Shown here piece after piece: positions 41,190-50,699 of a DNA stretch of 64,000 bases. Within the stretch, counting starts at the first letter, position 1. The number at the start of each line of letters is the position of its first letter. Under the pieces are notes generated by a model, which worked only from the letters and a program-made list of their open reading frames with translations, had not been told where the DNA came from and did no database searches. Source of the DNA: Magnetococcales bacterium (GTDB taxonomy: Bacteria; Pseudomonadota; Magnetococcia; Magnetococcales; UBA8363); contig JADGCV010000026.1 in the NCBI GenBank assembly GCA_015228815.1, forward strand, positions 1-64,000, given 5' to 3'. The translations under genes and the position numbers were made by a program.

Positions 41190-42479
41190 TCACCGGGCAT
41201 CCAGGTAGTCGCTGTACCACAAGCCACCAAGAGGTATCCCTTCTTTCACCATGTTTTGGACGATGGGATTATCACTTACCCGGCGAATGCTGGAAAAGCC
41301 ATCCGGACCCTTTTCAAGGACCCAAACTTCATCGGGCTCCAAGGCATCCACGAAATAGGGCTGGTGGGTTGTGATGAAGACCTGAGATCCGCCTTTTCGG
41401 CCCGTGGCATGCTCCCGAAACTCCCTGGCCAGGGTTTCCAGCAACTTGTGATAGAGCCCGTTTTCCGGCTCCTCGATGCAAAGGAAGGGCGATGGCGTGG
41501 GATCATCCAGCAACAGGAGATAGGCGAAGACCTTCAAAGTTCCGTCCGACATCTGCTGGGCATAGAAGGGATCTTTGAAGCCCTTGTCGTTGAACCGCAA
41601 CAAAAGCCTGCCATCATCTGTTTTTCTGGTGTCAATCCTGTCGATTCCAGGGATGCGTTCGGCAATCCGGGACAGAATTCGCCTGAGCTTGTCCTTGTGT
41701 TCCCGTTCCATGAACTGGACAACGTTACCGAGATTGTCGCCATGAAGATTCAAATGCTTTTGCGGCCCGGCAAGAGGCAATCCTCGTGCCGCATCAGGAG
41801 TAAAGTAGCTGAGATACCAGCCTTCGATGAACTGGCGAAACGCCGAGACCCGGGGATGTTGCTTCAAGGAACCAAGCGTGGCAATACCAAGTTTTCTGTT
41901 GTCGGAAAGTTCCACCACTTCCGTCTCGGTACTCTCTTCGCTGTGATCTTGAAACAGGTCGCGGAACAAGGCGTCCATATCAAGATCCCCCTGGTCCTCC
42001 TCGATTTGCTGCCCCTCCCGATCACCTTTCCATGCAACGCCATTGCCGCTGTTGAGGATCAGGAATGAAAAGGGCCAGCCATGTTTCTGCCCGCGCCGGC
42101 GCTGGCGTAACCGCTCCTTCCGTACAAATGGGCGGCCATCCTTGTCCAGATCGATTTCAAGCTCATAGGTGATGGGGCGGGCATTCCCGTCCTCCTTATA
42201 ATAAACAATAAACCCGATGGGCTCATGCACACCCTGGGAGCGGATACGCTCAAAACCGCCGCGTTCACGCAGGTCGCACGCCTCTTCAACGCCCACTTTC
42301 AGGCAATCCGCCAGAAAACCAAAAGCATCGAACAAGGTGCTTTTGCCAACACCATTCTTGCCGATCACGGCAGTCATTGGCGTCAACGGCGATGCGGTCT
42401 GCATGTTCCACAGTTTGCCCAATGTCACGTCGCGTAGGGCCCTGAAATTTCTTATTCGGAAACCTTCGATTCTGGCCAT
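41190..42479 (-). CDS. AAA ATPase (OLD/RecF-like, AAA_21), module 1
   Basis: The 429-residue product is an ABC/SMC-type ATPase of the OLD/RecF kind. It has an N-terminal strand pair IEGFRIRNFRALRDVTLG and Walker A GKNGVGKST (40-48). A middle insertion of about 200 residues follows, then the signature QMSDGTLKVFAYLLLL, Walker B FLCIEEPENGLYH and the switch QVFITTHQPYFVDALEPDEV. All catalytic features appear intact. There is no fused nuclease domain; the DUF4276 gene 5 bp downstream would supply it. The pair is flanked by a methyltransferase gene and an empty AT-rich stretch, between the housekeeping genes typA and sulP, which fits an inserted accessory block. Confidence 0.88.
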   Translation of the reverse strand: MARIEGFRIRNFRALRDVTLGKLWNMQTASPLTPMTAVIGKNGVGKSTLFDAFGFLADCLKVGVEEACDLRERGGFERIRSQGVHEPIGFIVYYKEDGNARPITYELEIDLDKDGRPFVRKERLRQRRRGQKHGWPFSFLILNSGNGVAWKGDREGQQIEEDQGDLDMDALFRDLFQDHSEESTETEVVELSDNRKLGIATLGSLKQHPRVSAFRQFIEGWYLSYFTPDAARGLPLAGPQKHLNLHGDNLGNVVQFMEREHKDKLRRILSRIAERIPGIDRIDTRKTDDGRLLLRFNDKGFKDPFYAQQMSDGTLKVFAYLLLLDDPTPSPFLCIEEPENGLYHKLLETLAREFREHATGRKGGSQVFITTHQPYFVDALEPDEVWVLEKGPDGFSSIRRVSDNPIVQNMVKEGIPLGGLWYSDYLDAR

Positions 42480-42869
42480 CGAGCATCTTCCGTCCTGGTC
42501 ATCGCATGGTCATGCCACATCATGAATATTGTTTATTTTTGACAGGATGCACTTTCTGGAAGAATTGTAACATGCTGCCATGGAGCAGAATAGATTTCCG
42601 ATAACTACAAAGTTTAATCTGGTTATGGTCAATAATGAACAATAAAATAATGTTACTATATTAACGTGCGTGCAACGTCGGAAAATCGGGGGAGCGTCAT
42701 GGGGGTTGTTGACCGGAAGGCGATTCCCTGGCATTGTTAAAAGTTGGTTAATTACTGTAGAATCGGTTCAACGAAGGTGGATCCATCCCGTTGGGGCGTC
42801 GTGGTATCCGGCGTAACGCTTCCCGGGGAGAGACCCTGTTCCCGAACCCTGCGCAGACCGGAAATCACG
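42480..42869. other. AT-rich intergenic region between AAA gene and sulP
   Basis: 390 bp without a gene. The part from about 42520 to 42670 is strongly AT-rich (for example around TTAATCTGGTTATGGTCAAT) and should contain the divergent promoters of module 1 and the transporter. A TTGACA at 42543 lacks a good -10 at normal distance. There is no repeat and no RNA gene. Confidence 0.4.
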
Positions 42870-44594
42870 ATGACCGCAATCATGAAAAAAATTTTCCCCT
42901 TCCTCGTCTGGATGCCGCAACTGAATCGACGCAACCTGGGCAACGATTTCATCGCCGGCATCACGGTGGCCCTGGTCTTGATTCCTCAATCCATGGCCTA
43001 TGCCAATCTGGCGGGACTGCCTGCCTATTACGGTCTCTATGCCGCCTTTCTTCCGGGGGCGGTAGCGGGATTGTTCGGATCTTCCCGGCAACTGGCCACG
43101 GGACCGGTGGCGGTGGTCTCACTGCTGACTGCCTCGGCCCTGGCGCCGCTGGCGACCCTCGGATCGGACGGATACATCGCCCTGGCGGTCGCGCTTTCCC
43201 TCATGGTCGGCCTGGTTCAGATCTCGCTGGGTTTGATGCGCCTGGGGGTGGTGGTCAACTTTCTGTCTCACCCGGTCATCATCGGTTTCACCAATGCCGC
43301 GGCCATCATCATCGGCCTGTCGCAACTGTCCAAGATTTTCGGCGTCCAGATGGGACGCAGCGAACATTTTCTGGTCGATATTCTGGGCGTGCTGCAACAG
43401 ATTGGCCAAACACATCTTCCCAGCCTGATTTTCGGTGTGGCAGCCTTCGTGATCATGATGGCCCTGAAAAAATATCGGCCCAAACTGCCCAACGTCCTCA
43501 TCGCCGTCAGTCTGACGACCCTGCTCAGCTGGTTGATCGGATTCCAGAACATGGGGGGAAAAGTGGTCGGAACCATCCCCGCGGGTCTGCCAAGCCTTTC
43601 CCTGCCGCACATCGATGGCTCCATGATCGCATCGCTTCTCGCCAACGCCGTCATCATCTCCCTGGTCGGCTTCATGGAGGCCATTTCCATCGCCAAGGCC
43701 ATGGCCGCACGGACCAAGACCGCCCTCGATCCCAATCAGGAACTCATCGGTCAGGGTCTCGCCAACATGGTCGGCTCCCTGACTCAAGCCTATCCCGTTT
43801 CCGGGTCCTTCTCCCGCTCAGCCGTCAACATCAACGCCGGGGCATTCAGCGGCGCCTCATCCCTGTTTACCGCCATTTCCGTCCTGATCACCCTGTTGTT
43901 CCTCACCCCGCTGCTCTATCACCTCCCTGAGGCGGTCCTGGCGGCGGTCATCATGATGGCCGTGGTCGGGCTGGTCAATTTCAAGGCCATTTCTCATGCT
44001 TGGCACGCCTCGCGTCATGATGGCGTCGCCTCCGTGGTCACCTTCCTGGCGACACTGGGCTTCGCCCCTCATCTGGATCATGGAATTCTTCTTGGCGCCG
44101 GACTCTCCATCCTGTTGTTCCTCTACCGGACCATGCAACCCAGGGTCGCCTTTCTCGGACGGTATCAGGATGGAACCTTGAGGGATCTGCTCATTCACCC
44201 CCAACTTCCCGATGATGATCGAATCATCGTCATGCGTTTCGATGGACAACTCTATTTCGCCAACGTTTCCTATTTCGAGGATTCCCTGCTGTCGGCGCTG
44301 GAAAAAAAACCAAAAGCCAAATATTTGCTGGTGGTCGGCGATGGCATCAATCAACTCGACGCCTCGGGGGAAGAGGTGATCCGACACCTGGTCGAACGGT
44401 TACAGGAACATGGAATGGCGTTGATGTTCTCCGGTCTGAAACGCCAGGTCCTGACCGTGATGCGCAACACCGGATTGTTCGATTTGCTGGGGGGCGATGA
44501 CAACATCTTCGCTTCCGATGACATTGCCCTGAGATCCATCTATCAACGGATCGGCGACCCCGATGGTCCCTGTCCGTTGATGCCCGGAAGGTAA
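42870..44594 (+). CDS. SulP family anion transporter with STAS domain
   Basis: SulP proteins carry sulfate, bicarbonate or other anions across the inner membrane. From ATG 42870 the product has 574 residues. The transport domain of about 12-14 helices opens with the family signature LVLIPQSMAYANLAGLPAYYG LYAAFLPG region (residues about 35-65) and has SRQLATGPVAVVSLLT and QELIGQGLANMVGSLTQAYP. A cytoplasmic C-terminal STAS domain follows (IIVMRFDGQLYFANVSYFED, VVGDGINQLDASGEEVIRHL). Substrate cannot be assigned from sequence alone. An in-frame ATG at 42744 and another at 42882 exist; 42870 gives the usual short N-terminus. Confidence 0.92.
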   Translation: MTAIMKKIFPFLVWMPQLNRRNLGNDFIAGITVALVLIPQSMAYANLAGLPAYYGLYAAFLPGAVAGLFGSSRQLATGPVAVVSLLTASALAPLATLGSDGYIALAVALSLMVGLVQISLGLMRLGVVVNFLSHPVIIGFTNAAAIIIGLSQLSKIFGVQMGRSEHFLVDILGVLQQIGQTHLPSLIFGVAAFVIMMALKKYRPKLPNVLIAVSLTTLLSWLIGFQNMGGKVVGTIPAGLPSLSLPHIDGSMIASLLANAVIISLVGFMEAISIAKAMAARTKTALDPNQELIGQGLANMVGSLTQAYPVSGSFSRSAVNINAGAFSGASSLFTAISVLITLLFLTPLLYHLPEAVLAAVIMMAVVGLVNFKAISHAWHASRHDGVASVVTFLATLGFAPHLDHGILLGAGLSILLFLYRTMQPRVAFLGRYQDGTLRDLLIHPQLPDDDRIIVMRFDGQLYFANVSYFEDSLLSALEKKPKAKYLLVVGDGINQLDASGEEVIRHLVERLQEHGMALMFSGLKRQVLTVMRNTGLFDLLGGDDNIFASDDIALRSIYQRIGDPDGPCPLMPGR

Positions 44595-44741
44595 GTCGTG
44601 GGTACGAGGAGTCGCAATCGCCGACAAAATGCTCCCGCCGCCAGATGAATTCCTGGTGACAGTTTCCGTCGTTCGGTGTCAAAATTGGGTACCTGGGCAG
44701 TTACGAAATTTGTATGGATAATGAGGAACGCCGCATCAAAA

Positions 44742-44902
44742 GAACATGATACCCTTCGGGTAAAAAAGTCAAAGGCAAAGTCAAAAACATTGGGGGCTTC
44801 GCCCCCAAACCCCCACTGGGAAGGGGAAACCCCTTCCCAGACCCATCCTGATGACTAAAAGACCACAAACACCACGACCGAAACTTTGTTTTTCCGATAC
44901 AT
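44742..44902 (-). repeat. 161-bp multi-hairpin element, copy 1 (3' of hupE)
   Basis: This segment is a near copy of 53745-53905, with two differences noticed in 161 bp. Read on the minus strand, after hupE, it has an 11-bp perfect stem CTGGGAAGGGG/CCCCTTCCCAG with a three-base loop (44816-44840). Next comes an 8-bp stem TTGGGGGC/GCCCCCAA (44790-44808), then a T-rich tail (GTTTTTGACTTTGCCTTTG) and a short TACCC/GGGTA hairpin. The stem-plus-T-tail order suggests a terminator. It lies between the ends of sulP and hupE and carries no gene. Confidence 0.85.
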
Positions 44903-44909
44903 GAACTTC

Positions 44910-45494
44910 TCAACCCAGAAGAGAAACGCCCGCCACGGCAATCAGTCCGCCCCCCGCGCGAATCGTTACCGGCGCGACCGACCGGAAAAACTTGTGGACG
45001 ACCATGAAAAGCGCGATGCCAATAAGATGAAGAAGGCTCGTCGCCAGAGCGAATCCAAAACCATACAGGATGCCCATGGCGTTCACTGGCATTTCGGTGC
45101 CATGCGCGTGCCCGTGAAAAACGGCCATGAGCGCAATCAGCGACAACGCCAGGGGTAACGAAAGCGTTTTCCCCAATGCGAGCACCATTCCAAGGACAAT
45201 GACCGAACCTGCGATGCCAAGTTCGATCAACGGAAGCGATACCCCCACCACGCCAAACGATCCGCCAACGACCATCATGCCGACAAACATGCAGGGAATG
45301 GCCCACAAGGCACGACCACCCTGTCGGGCTGCCAATATCCCCGCCGCCATCATGGCCAGAAGATGATCCAGTCCGCCAAGGGGATGAAAAAATCCCGGAA
45401 CCAATCCATTGACCTCGCCGATTCCGGTATGCGCCAGGGCATCATGCGACAGTCCGGTAAGGACCAGGGACAACAGTAGAATATAAAGTTTCAT
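44910..45494 (-). CDS. hupE: HupE/UreJ family nickel-type metal transporter
   Basis: HupE/UreJ proteins are membrane permeases linked to nickel or cobalt supply for hydrogenase and urease. The 194-residue product has a signal-like first segment ending DALAH, then HTGIGEVNGLVPGFFHPLGG and LDHLLAMMAAG, the first family motif. FHGHAHGTEMP is the second His-rich motif. About six helices follow the pattern of the family. ATG 45494 was chosen because AAGGGG lies upstream and the signal segment starts there; the open frame beyond is not coding. No hydrogenase or urease gene is nearby, so the metal is inferred from family only. Confidence 0.88.
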   Translation of the reverse strand: MKLYILLLSLVLTGLSHDALAHTGIGEVNGLVPGFFHPLGGLDHLLAMMAAGILAARQGGRALWAIPCMFVGMMVVGGSFGVVGVSLPLIELGIAGSVIVLGMVLALGKTLSLPLALSLIALMAVFHGHAHGTEMPVNAMGILYGFGFALATSLLHLIGIALFMVVHKFFRSVAPVTIRAGGGLIAVAGVSLLG

Positions 45495-45711
45495 CGGAGA
45501 TTCCCCTTTTCCTGGATGGATTGGATGGCGCAAGACAGACTGAACTGCAAAACATTCACAGCGTACCATCACCACGAAAACAAACGCAATCATGGATGCT
45601 TCCAGAACCTCTGGAAAAACCGGTCGAACCATGGGCATCCCGTGAGGGTCACCGCTTTTGGACAATTCCTGTCCGAGGAGTTTCCTGTCGCGGAAACAAG
45701 GGACAAGGATG

Positions 45712-47781
45712 TTACACGATGAATCGGTCCAACTGCATGTTGAGTTCGCGACCGACCTCGATGAGACGATTGGCCTGATCCCTGACCGACTGGCTCAAGG
45801 CCTGGATGTTCTGTGTCGATTGGGTTGTCGTTTCCATGGCATCGACGATTTCCTGGGAGGACCGCGCCACCTCGATGACGGTTTCGGCGGATCGGGTCCC
45901 TTTCCGGGCGCTTTCATTGACGGCATCCGACATTTCACTGATGTTGGCGGTGATGACCGACACGTTCCTGGTGACCTCGTCCATTCCCGAGGAAATTTCA
46001 CTGGTGCTTCGCGCCGTTTCCGCAATGCCGTCCGACGAATCATCGATGAGCGCAGTGACCTTTTCCACTTCCAACACCGCCTGTGAAATGGCCTTGTGGA
46101 TTTCCTGCAACTGATCGTTCTGTTCATCGACCGAATAGGTGATTTTCTTGTTGATGGAACCGACCGTTCCGACCATCTTGGCGACCTCCAGCGCGACATC
46201 GAACGCCTTTCTGGTCCGTTCCTGTATGGCCTGGACGTCGTCGGTCACCGTTTCCGTGGCCGAGGCGGTCCGCTGCGCCAATTGTTTGACCTCGTTGGAA
46301 ACCACCGCGAACCCTTTTCCCGCCTCTCCCGCTCCGGCAGCCTCGATGGCGGCATTCAGGGAAAGCATGTTCGTCTGCTCGGCGATTTCCCGAATTTCGC
46401 TGACGACGTTGTTGATCGTCTGCGCCGCCGCCATCAATTCCTCCATGACCCCGGAGGCCTCGTTGGCCAGGTCGATGGCCCGGGTCGATTCCTTCTGCGC
46501 CAACTCACAATCGTCCTGGACCGCATTGAAGGACGATCCCAGCTCCTTGACCGAGTCCTCGATGGTGTTGAAATTGGCACTGTTGCGCACCACCGCATCC
46601 CGAATTCCCTCCATGTGCCGGCTGATGGTGATCGAATGATCGGCGACATTGCGCAGATTGACATTCGATTCTTCCACCGCCGAGGAAATCGTCACCATCC
46701 CCCGGTTGATGCCCGCAACCGTTTCCACGGTGGATTCGAGCATGGCCACCGCAGCCATCGTCGAGGTCGAAACCACCTCCATCTCTTCCTTCATGCTTCT
46801 GGCCTTCAGGGTCGATGCCCGGGTCTGGTTGTTGACCTCATCGATGCCATCGCCCATATATTCCGAAGCGGTTTCCAGCTTCGTTGCCAGGGATTCCAGC
46901 GATTGGGCATTTTTTTTCACATTGCCCACGATGCCATGGATGACTTCCAGAAACTTGTTGAACCAATGAGCCAACTCTCCCATCTCGTCCTTCGAGGAAA
47001 AATCAAGCGGTCGCGTCAGATCCGGGCGTTCTCCCTCGGCAAACTCACGCATCTTGCCCTTGACCTCATTGATCGGGACAATCACCAGCTTCCTGATCAC
47101 CCCGCCCAGGAAAACAAGAAACATCACATTGCTTACCAGAAGAACGAAAATAAGCTCCAGGCGCGTCTCCTTGATGTTGTCGATCATGTTCTTCAAGGAT
47201 ACCGTGACCTTCAATACCCCGCGCACCTCATGTCCGCCGCCATGACAGGCGTGACACGGCTCCTTGTTCAGGATGGGAATCAGATAGGTCTTCAACAGGT
47301 CTCCCTCCGTCGAGCGATGATCGATGGTGATGGTCGTTCGCGTGGTCACCGCCGCGTTGAATTCACTGCTGACCTTGGCAGGGTCATACCGGGTATGACC
47401 GGCCCATTCGCTGGATTCCGCCACGGCCTGGTCCGGTTTGTCCTCGGCAAAGGCCTCCTGTTCGTCGAGCCGCAGGATCCGGAAACTTTCCAGATCTTTC
47501 ATCTCCTTGAGACGGTTGGAAAGATTCCTGGCCACCGCTGCGTCCCCGCCCAGCATGATGCTCTCCAGTCCGTTCAGGACACCGGTCGTCAGCTGGTTGA
47601 CACCTTGAATATTCTCTTGCAAAATCGCCTGTTCCATCTTATGAATGGCAAAAAGGCCCATGCAAAGCAGGGCCAGCGTGCCCGTCAAACCCGCCATCGC
47701 CAGAATCTTGAGTCCAAGCGACCCCCTCATGTCGATCATAAACGTCCCACTTTCTTTCATGATGCCGTTCCTGGAATTCAT
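45712..47781 (-). CDS. Methyl-accepting chemotaxis protein with c-type heme motif
   Basis: The 689-residue product is a two-helix transmembrane receptor (helices about 25-47 and 208-232). Its periplasmic domain (about 48-207) ends with CHACH at 176-180, a CxxCH c-type heme attachment motif in LNKEPCHACHGGGHEVRGVL. A HAMP domain (about 233-290) is followed by a long cytoplasmic signalling domain. The tip is EIAEQTNMLSLNAAIEAAGA followed by GEAGKGFAVVSNEVKQLAQR. The heme makes redox, oxygen or NO sensing likely; DcrA-type receptors are a precedent for c-heme MCPs. It is alone, without che genes. ATG 47781 or 47760 could be the start. Confidence 0.92.
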   Translation of the reverse strand: MNSRNGIMKESGTFMIDMRGSLGLKILAMAGLTGTLALLCMGLFAIHKMEQAILQENIQGVNQLTTGVLNGLESIMLGGDAAVARNLSNRLKEMKDLESFRILRLDEQEAFAEDKPDQAVAESSEWAGHTRYDPAKVSSEFNAAVTTRTTITIDHRSTEGDLLKTYLIPILNKEPCHACHGGGHEVRGVLKVTVSLKNMIDNIKETRLELIFVLLVSNVMFLVFLGGVIRKLVIVPINEVKGKMREFAEGERPDLTRPLDFSSKDEMGELAHWFNKFLEVIHGIVGNVKKNAQSLESLATKLETASEYMGDGIDEVNNQTRASTLKARSMKEEMEVVSTSTMAAVAMLESTVETVAGINRGMVTISSAVEESNVNLRNVADHSITISRHMEGIRDAVVRNSANFNTIEDSVKELGSSFNAVQDDCELAQKESTRAIDLANEASGVMEELMAAAQTINNVVSEIREIAEQTNMLSLNAAIEAAGAGEAGKGFAVVSNEVKQLAQRTASATETVTDDVQAIQERTRKAFDVALEVAKMVGTVGSINKKITYSVDEQNDQLQEIHKAISQAVLEVEKVTALIDDSSDGIAETARSTSEISSGMDEVTRNVSVITANISEMSDAVNESARKGTRSAETVIEVARSSQEIVDAMETTTQSTQNIQALSQSVRDQANRLIEVGRELNMQLDRFIV

Positions 47782-47929
47782 GACATCCCACCCGATATCG
47801 CCATGATACCGTTTTTCTTCCCTGGTGTACCATGAGAGTTTTTTATCGACCGATTATTCATGGAGGGACACCATTATGATTCAAGACGACGTCCCTGATG
47901 GGTTCGATGATTCGCTGGAGGAGCGTTCC

Positions 47930-48889
47930 ATGAGAGGGCTTGTCTTCGCGGACGGAAAGGCCAGGGTTGCATCGGTGGACAAACCGTCATGTGGCGCCGA
48001 GGCCCTGATTCGTGTCCACCTTGCGGGCATTTGCGCCACAGACCGGGAAATCCTCCGCGGGTATGGCGCGTTTTCGGGGATCATGGGGCACGAGTTCGTC
48101 GGTACCGTGGAGGAATGCCGCGATTCGCGCTGGGTTGGCCGGAGAGTGGTCGGGGAAATCAACTGTCCCTGCAATACCTGTCCCGTGTGCCGGCGCGGTG
48201 ATGGGATTCATTGTCCTTCGCGCCAGGTGCTCGGCATTCATGGCAGAAACGGCGCCATGGCCGAATATTGTCTTCTCCCGCTGGACAATCTGCACGAGGT
48301 TCCCGATTCCGTTTCCGATCGCCAGGCAGTATTCGTCGAACCTCTGGCCGCCGCTGTCGCCATCCTCCAGCGCGCCCCGATCGCCCCATCCTCCCAGGTC
48401 GCGGTGATCGGTGATGGACGATTGGGCCTCCTCGTCGCCCAGGTCGTGGCGCTCGGTGGCGCCGAGGTGACGCTGGTGGGACGCCATCCCGAAAAATGGT
48501 CCAGGATTCCCCCGGTCGGGACTCTGTGCGGCCTGCGCCCCGAAGAATGGCCGAAACAGCAAAAAGTCGATGTCGTCATCGAATGCAGCGGATCACCCGA
48601 TGGATTGCCTTTCGCCCTCGATCGGGTCCGTCCCCGTGGCAGCATCATCCTGAAATCCACCTTTCAGGGGACCCCCTCCTTCGATATGACCGCGATCGCC
48701 CTCCATGAAATCACCATCCAGGGATCCCGCTGCGGTCCCTTCAAACCCGCGCTGAACCTTCTGCAACGGCGTCTGGTGACCGTCGAATCCCTGATCGATG
48801 CCACCTTTCCCCTGAACCGCGCCGGGGAAGCCTTGGCGCTCGCCTTCAAACCCGGGACCCTCAAGGTCCTCCTCGATCCCCGTTCCTGA
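47930..48889 (+). CDS. Zinc-type medium-chain dehydrogenase (alcohol/polyol dehydrogenase-like)
   Basis: The 319-residue product is an MDR-family NAD(P)-dependent dehydrogenase. GICATDREILRGYGAFSGIM followed by GHEFVG contains the catalytic-zinc Cys and His-Glu. CPCNTCPVCRRGDGIHCPSR gives four structural-zinc cysteines. QVAVIGDGRLGLLVAQVVAL is the nucleotide-binding motif with GDGRLG in place of GxGxxG. It is shorter than typical MDR enzymes (about 340-350). ATG 47930 was chosen because GGAGGAG lies six bases upstream and MRGLVFADGKA is the usual first strand; ATG 47876 lies upstream in frame. Related proteins are annotated only as alcohol dehydrogenase-like; the substrate is unknown. It is divergent from the MCP gene. 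Confidence 0.88.
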   Translation: MRGLVFADGKARVASVDKPSCGAEALIRVHLAGICATDREILRGYGAFSGIMGHEFVGTVEECRDSRWVGRRVVGEINCPCNTCPVCRRGDGIHCPSRQVLGIHGRNGAMAEYCLLPLDNLHEVPDSVSDRQAVFVEPLAAAVAILQRAPIAPSSQVAVIGDGRLGLLVAQVVALGGAEVTLVGRHPEKWSRIPPVGTLCGLRPEEWPKQQKVDVVIECSGSPDGLPFALDRVRPRGSIILKSTFQGTPSFDMTAIALHEITIQGSRCGPFKPALNLLQRRLVTVESLIDATFPLNRAGEALALAFKPGTLKVLLDPRS

Positions 48890-49189
48890 CCTTCGCGATC
48901 GGCTGTCAATCATGTGACAAAAAATGAACAAATCATATCCGTTTATTTGTCTTTTTCCGCTTTTCTTGAACGATTCCAATGACAAAAAATGATTGGCAAC
49001 GGAATTGCTTTCGATAAAGCCGGTGAAAGGCAACCCTTTTTCAAAACATGCCGGGATGGTATTAGGTATCACTGTCGTTTCAAGGCGTGGCTCATGTGAA
49101 GAAGGGTTGATGTTTCCCGAAGGATCGGTCGCCCATCTGGAAGCAATCGGGATGTCACGAAACCAACCCAGCCGTGTGGTGTCATACTC
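48890..49189. other. Intergenic region upstream of the carboxypeptidase gene
   Basis: About 300 bp with AT-rich patches and two copies of TGACAAAAAATGA (near 48914 and 48978). A short open frame reaches into the next gene but has no ribosome site or protein character. It probably holds the promoter of the downstream gene. No RNA gene seen. Confidence 0.4.
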
Positions 49190-50563
49190 ATGAAAAAAAC
49201 TTCAAGGAAGCCGTTTCTCTGTGTCGCTTTGGCATTGGTGATGCTGCCGTTCGCCGCCGAGGCGACCGATGGATCATCCCGTTTGATCGGCAAGCCCGTG
49301 CAAAAAGTTCAAAAGTTCCAAAAGGTGGGCGCCCAATCGACCATCAGGCAGGGGAAACTGAAGCCTTTCGTGAAAAAATCGGCCAACCGGTCGAAAAAGG
49401 GACGCACGGTCGCTTCCGGAAAGTCGGGGATCGATGCTTCGCCCAATTATGCCGACCTGGTGATGGATGCCCGGACAGGGCGGATTCTCCATGCCACATC
49501 TCCGGACGCGCTGCGCTATCCCGCCTCCCTGACAAAAATGATGACCCTCTATCTGGCATTCGATGCCTTGAAAAAGGGAAAACTGCATCTGAATGACCTC
49601 CTCCCCGTATCCCATACCGCCTCCATTCAGGAGCCTTCAAAGCTCGGACTGCGCCCAGGACAACAGATACGGGTCGAGGATGCCCTGTTGGGGTTGGCGA
49701 TCAAATCCGCCAACGATGCCACCGTCGTCTTTGCCGAGGCGCTCGGCGGCAGCGTTGAAGGTTTTGCCCGCATGATGACTCAGAAGGCGCGTGATCTGGG
49801 GATGACCCGGAGCGTCTTTCGCAATCCTTCCGGCCTGCCCAATCCGGAACAGGTGACGACCGCACGGGACATGGCGATTCTCGGTTACGCCCTGATCTAC
49901 CATTTTCCACAGTTCTATCCTTATTTCAGCCGCGACCGGTTTTCCTATGCCGGGGTTTCTCATCGCAATCACAATCGTCTGATGAGCCGTTATCAGGGAA
50001 TGGACGGCATCAAGACCGGATTCATTCGTGCCTCGGGTTTCAATCTGGTCGCATCGACGGTACGCGGATCGGACCGGTTGATCGCGGTTGTGTTTGGTGG
50101 GCGTTCCGCGGTTGAACGGGACAACCGGATGGCGGCACTGCTGGATCAATCCTTTGCCCAATTGCAAAACACCAATGGCCGCAGGGTCGATACCGCCGAC
50201 AATCGTCCTCTTGAAGGCAGTGACAATCAAATCACGGTCCCCGCGGGCACCGCAGTCACCGATCAGGTCTCCGCGATCGTCCCGACCCGGGCGCCACAAG
50301 CGGGGCCGCAGCTTGAGAACGTCTCTTCCGAGTCGATTTCCGGGCAACTCACCGCCGCTTCCAAGTTGCATCAACCACAACTGGCCAGCGCCAACGATCG
50401 CTCCCGATACAAGGATTACGCCCTGTCTCTGAGCTTCGTGGGGATGATGGGAGTTCTGATCTTCTTGAAACAGAAAGGATACCCTTATCTTGGCGTCATC
50501 CGCTCCCAGAATGGACCCCTGTCGGGACGCAGAGGATCGTCGCACCGGATGGGTTGGACGTGA
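49190..50563 (+). CDS. D-alanyl-D-alanine carboxypeptidase (PBP5/6 type)
   Basis: This penicillin-binding enzyme trims the terminal D-Ala from peptidoglycan stem peptides in the periplasm. The 457-residue product has a signal peptide ending FAAEA and a basic linker (30-80). The S11 peptidase domain has SLTK (Ser113, Lys116), SAN (173-175) and KTG (275-277), all catalytic motifs present. After the catalytic domain, instead of a normal PBP5 beta domain plus amphipathic anchor, there is a low-complexity stretch. One predicted membrane helix lies near the C-terminus (YALSLSFVGMMGVLIFLKQ), suggesting membrane anchoring. A very strong terminator follows. Confidence 0.92.
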   Translation: MKKTSRKPFLCVALALVMLPFAAEATDGSSRLIGKPVQKVQKFQKVGAQSTIRQGKLKPFVKKSANRSKKGRTVASGKSGIDASPNYADLVMDARTGRILHATSPDALRYPASLTKMMTLYLAFDALKKGKLHLNDLLPVSHTASIQEPSKLGLRPGQQIRVEDALLGLAIKSANDATVVFAEALGGSVEGFARMMTQKARDLGMTRSVFRNPSGLPNPEQVTTARDMAILGYALIYHFPQFYPYFSRDRFSYAGVSHRNHNRLMSRYQGMDGIKTGFIRASGFNLVASTVRGSDRLIAVVFGGRSAVERDNRMAALLDQSFAQLQNTNGRRVDTADNRPLEGSDNQITVPAGTAVTDQVSAIVPTRAPQAGPQLENVSSESISGQLTAASKLHQPQLASANDRSRYKDYALSLSFVGMMGVLIFLKQKGYPYLGVIRSQNGPLSGRRGSSHRMGWT

Positions 50564-50578
50564 TCGATTGCCGGGTGG

Positions 50579-50619
50579 CCCCCTGGATGTTCCCAAACGG
50601 GAACATCCAGGGGGTTTTT
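50579..50619 (+). terminator. Strong intrinsic terminator
   Basis: A perfect 16-bp stem (50579-50594 paired with 50599-50614) with loop AAAC is followed at once by TTTTT. It lies 15 bp after the carboxypeptidase stop and insulates the following AAA-DUF4276 module. It is unrelated in sequence to the dispersed hairpin family. Confidence 0.95.
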
Positions 50620-50699
50620 GCGTTTCCGGAAACTCAGGAAGCGGGTATCATAAAGGTGACGGTTCCACATCCTTGGGAAAATCATTCCGATATACGATC

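Noticed and set aside
48914-48990. Two TGACAAAAAATGA copies, also resembling the sequence before 19237
   Set aside because: Short A-rich strings that can recur by chance; no symmetrical or positional pattern.
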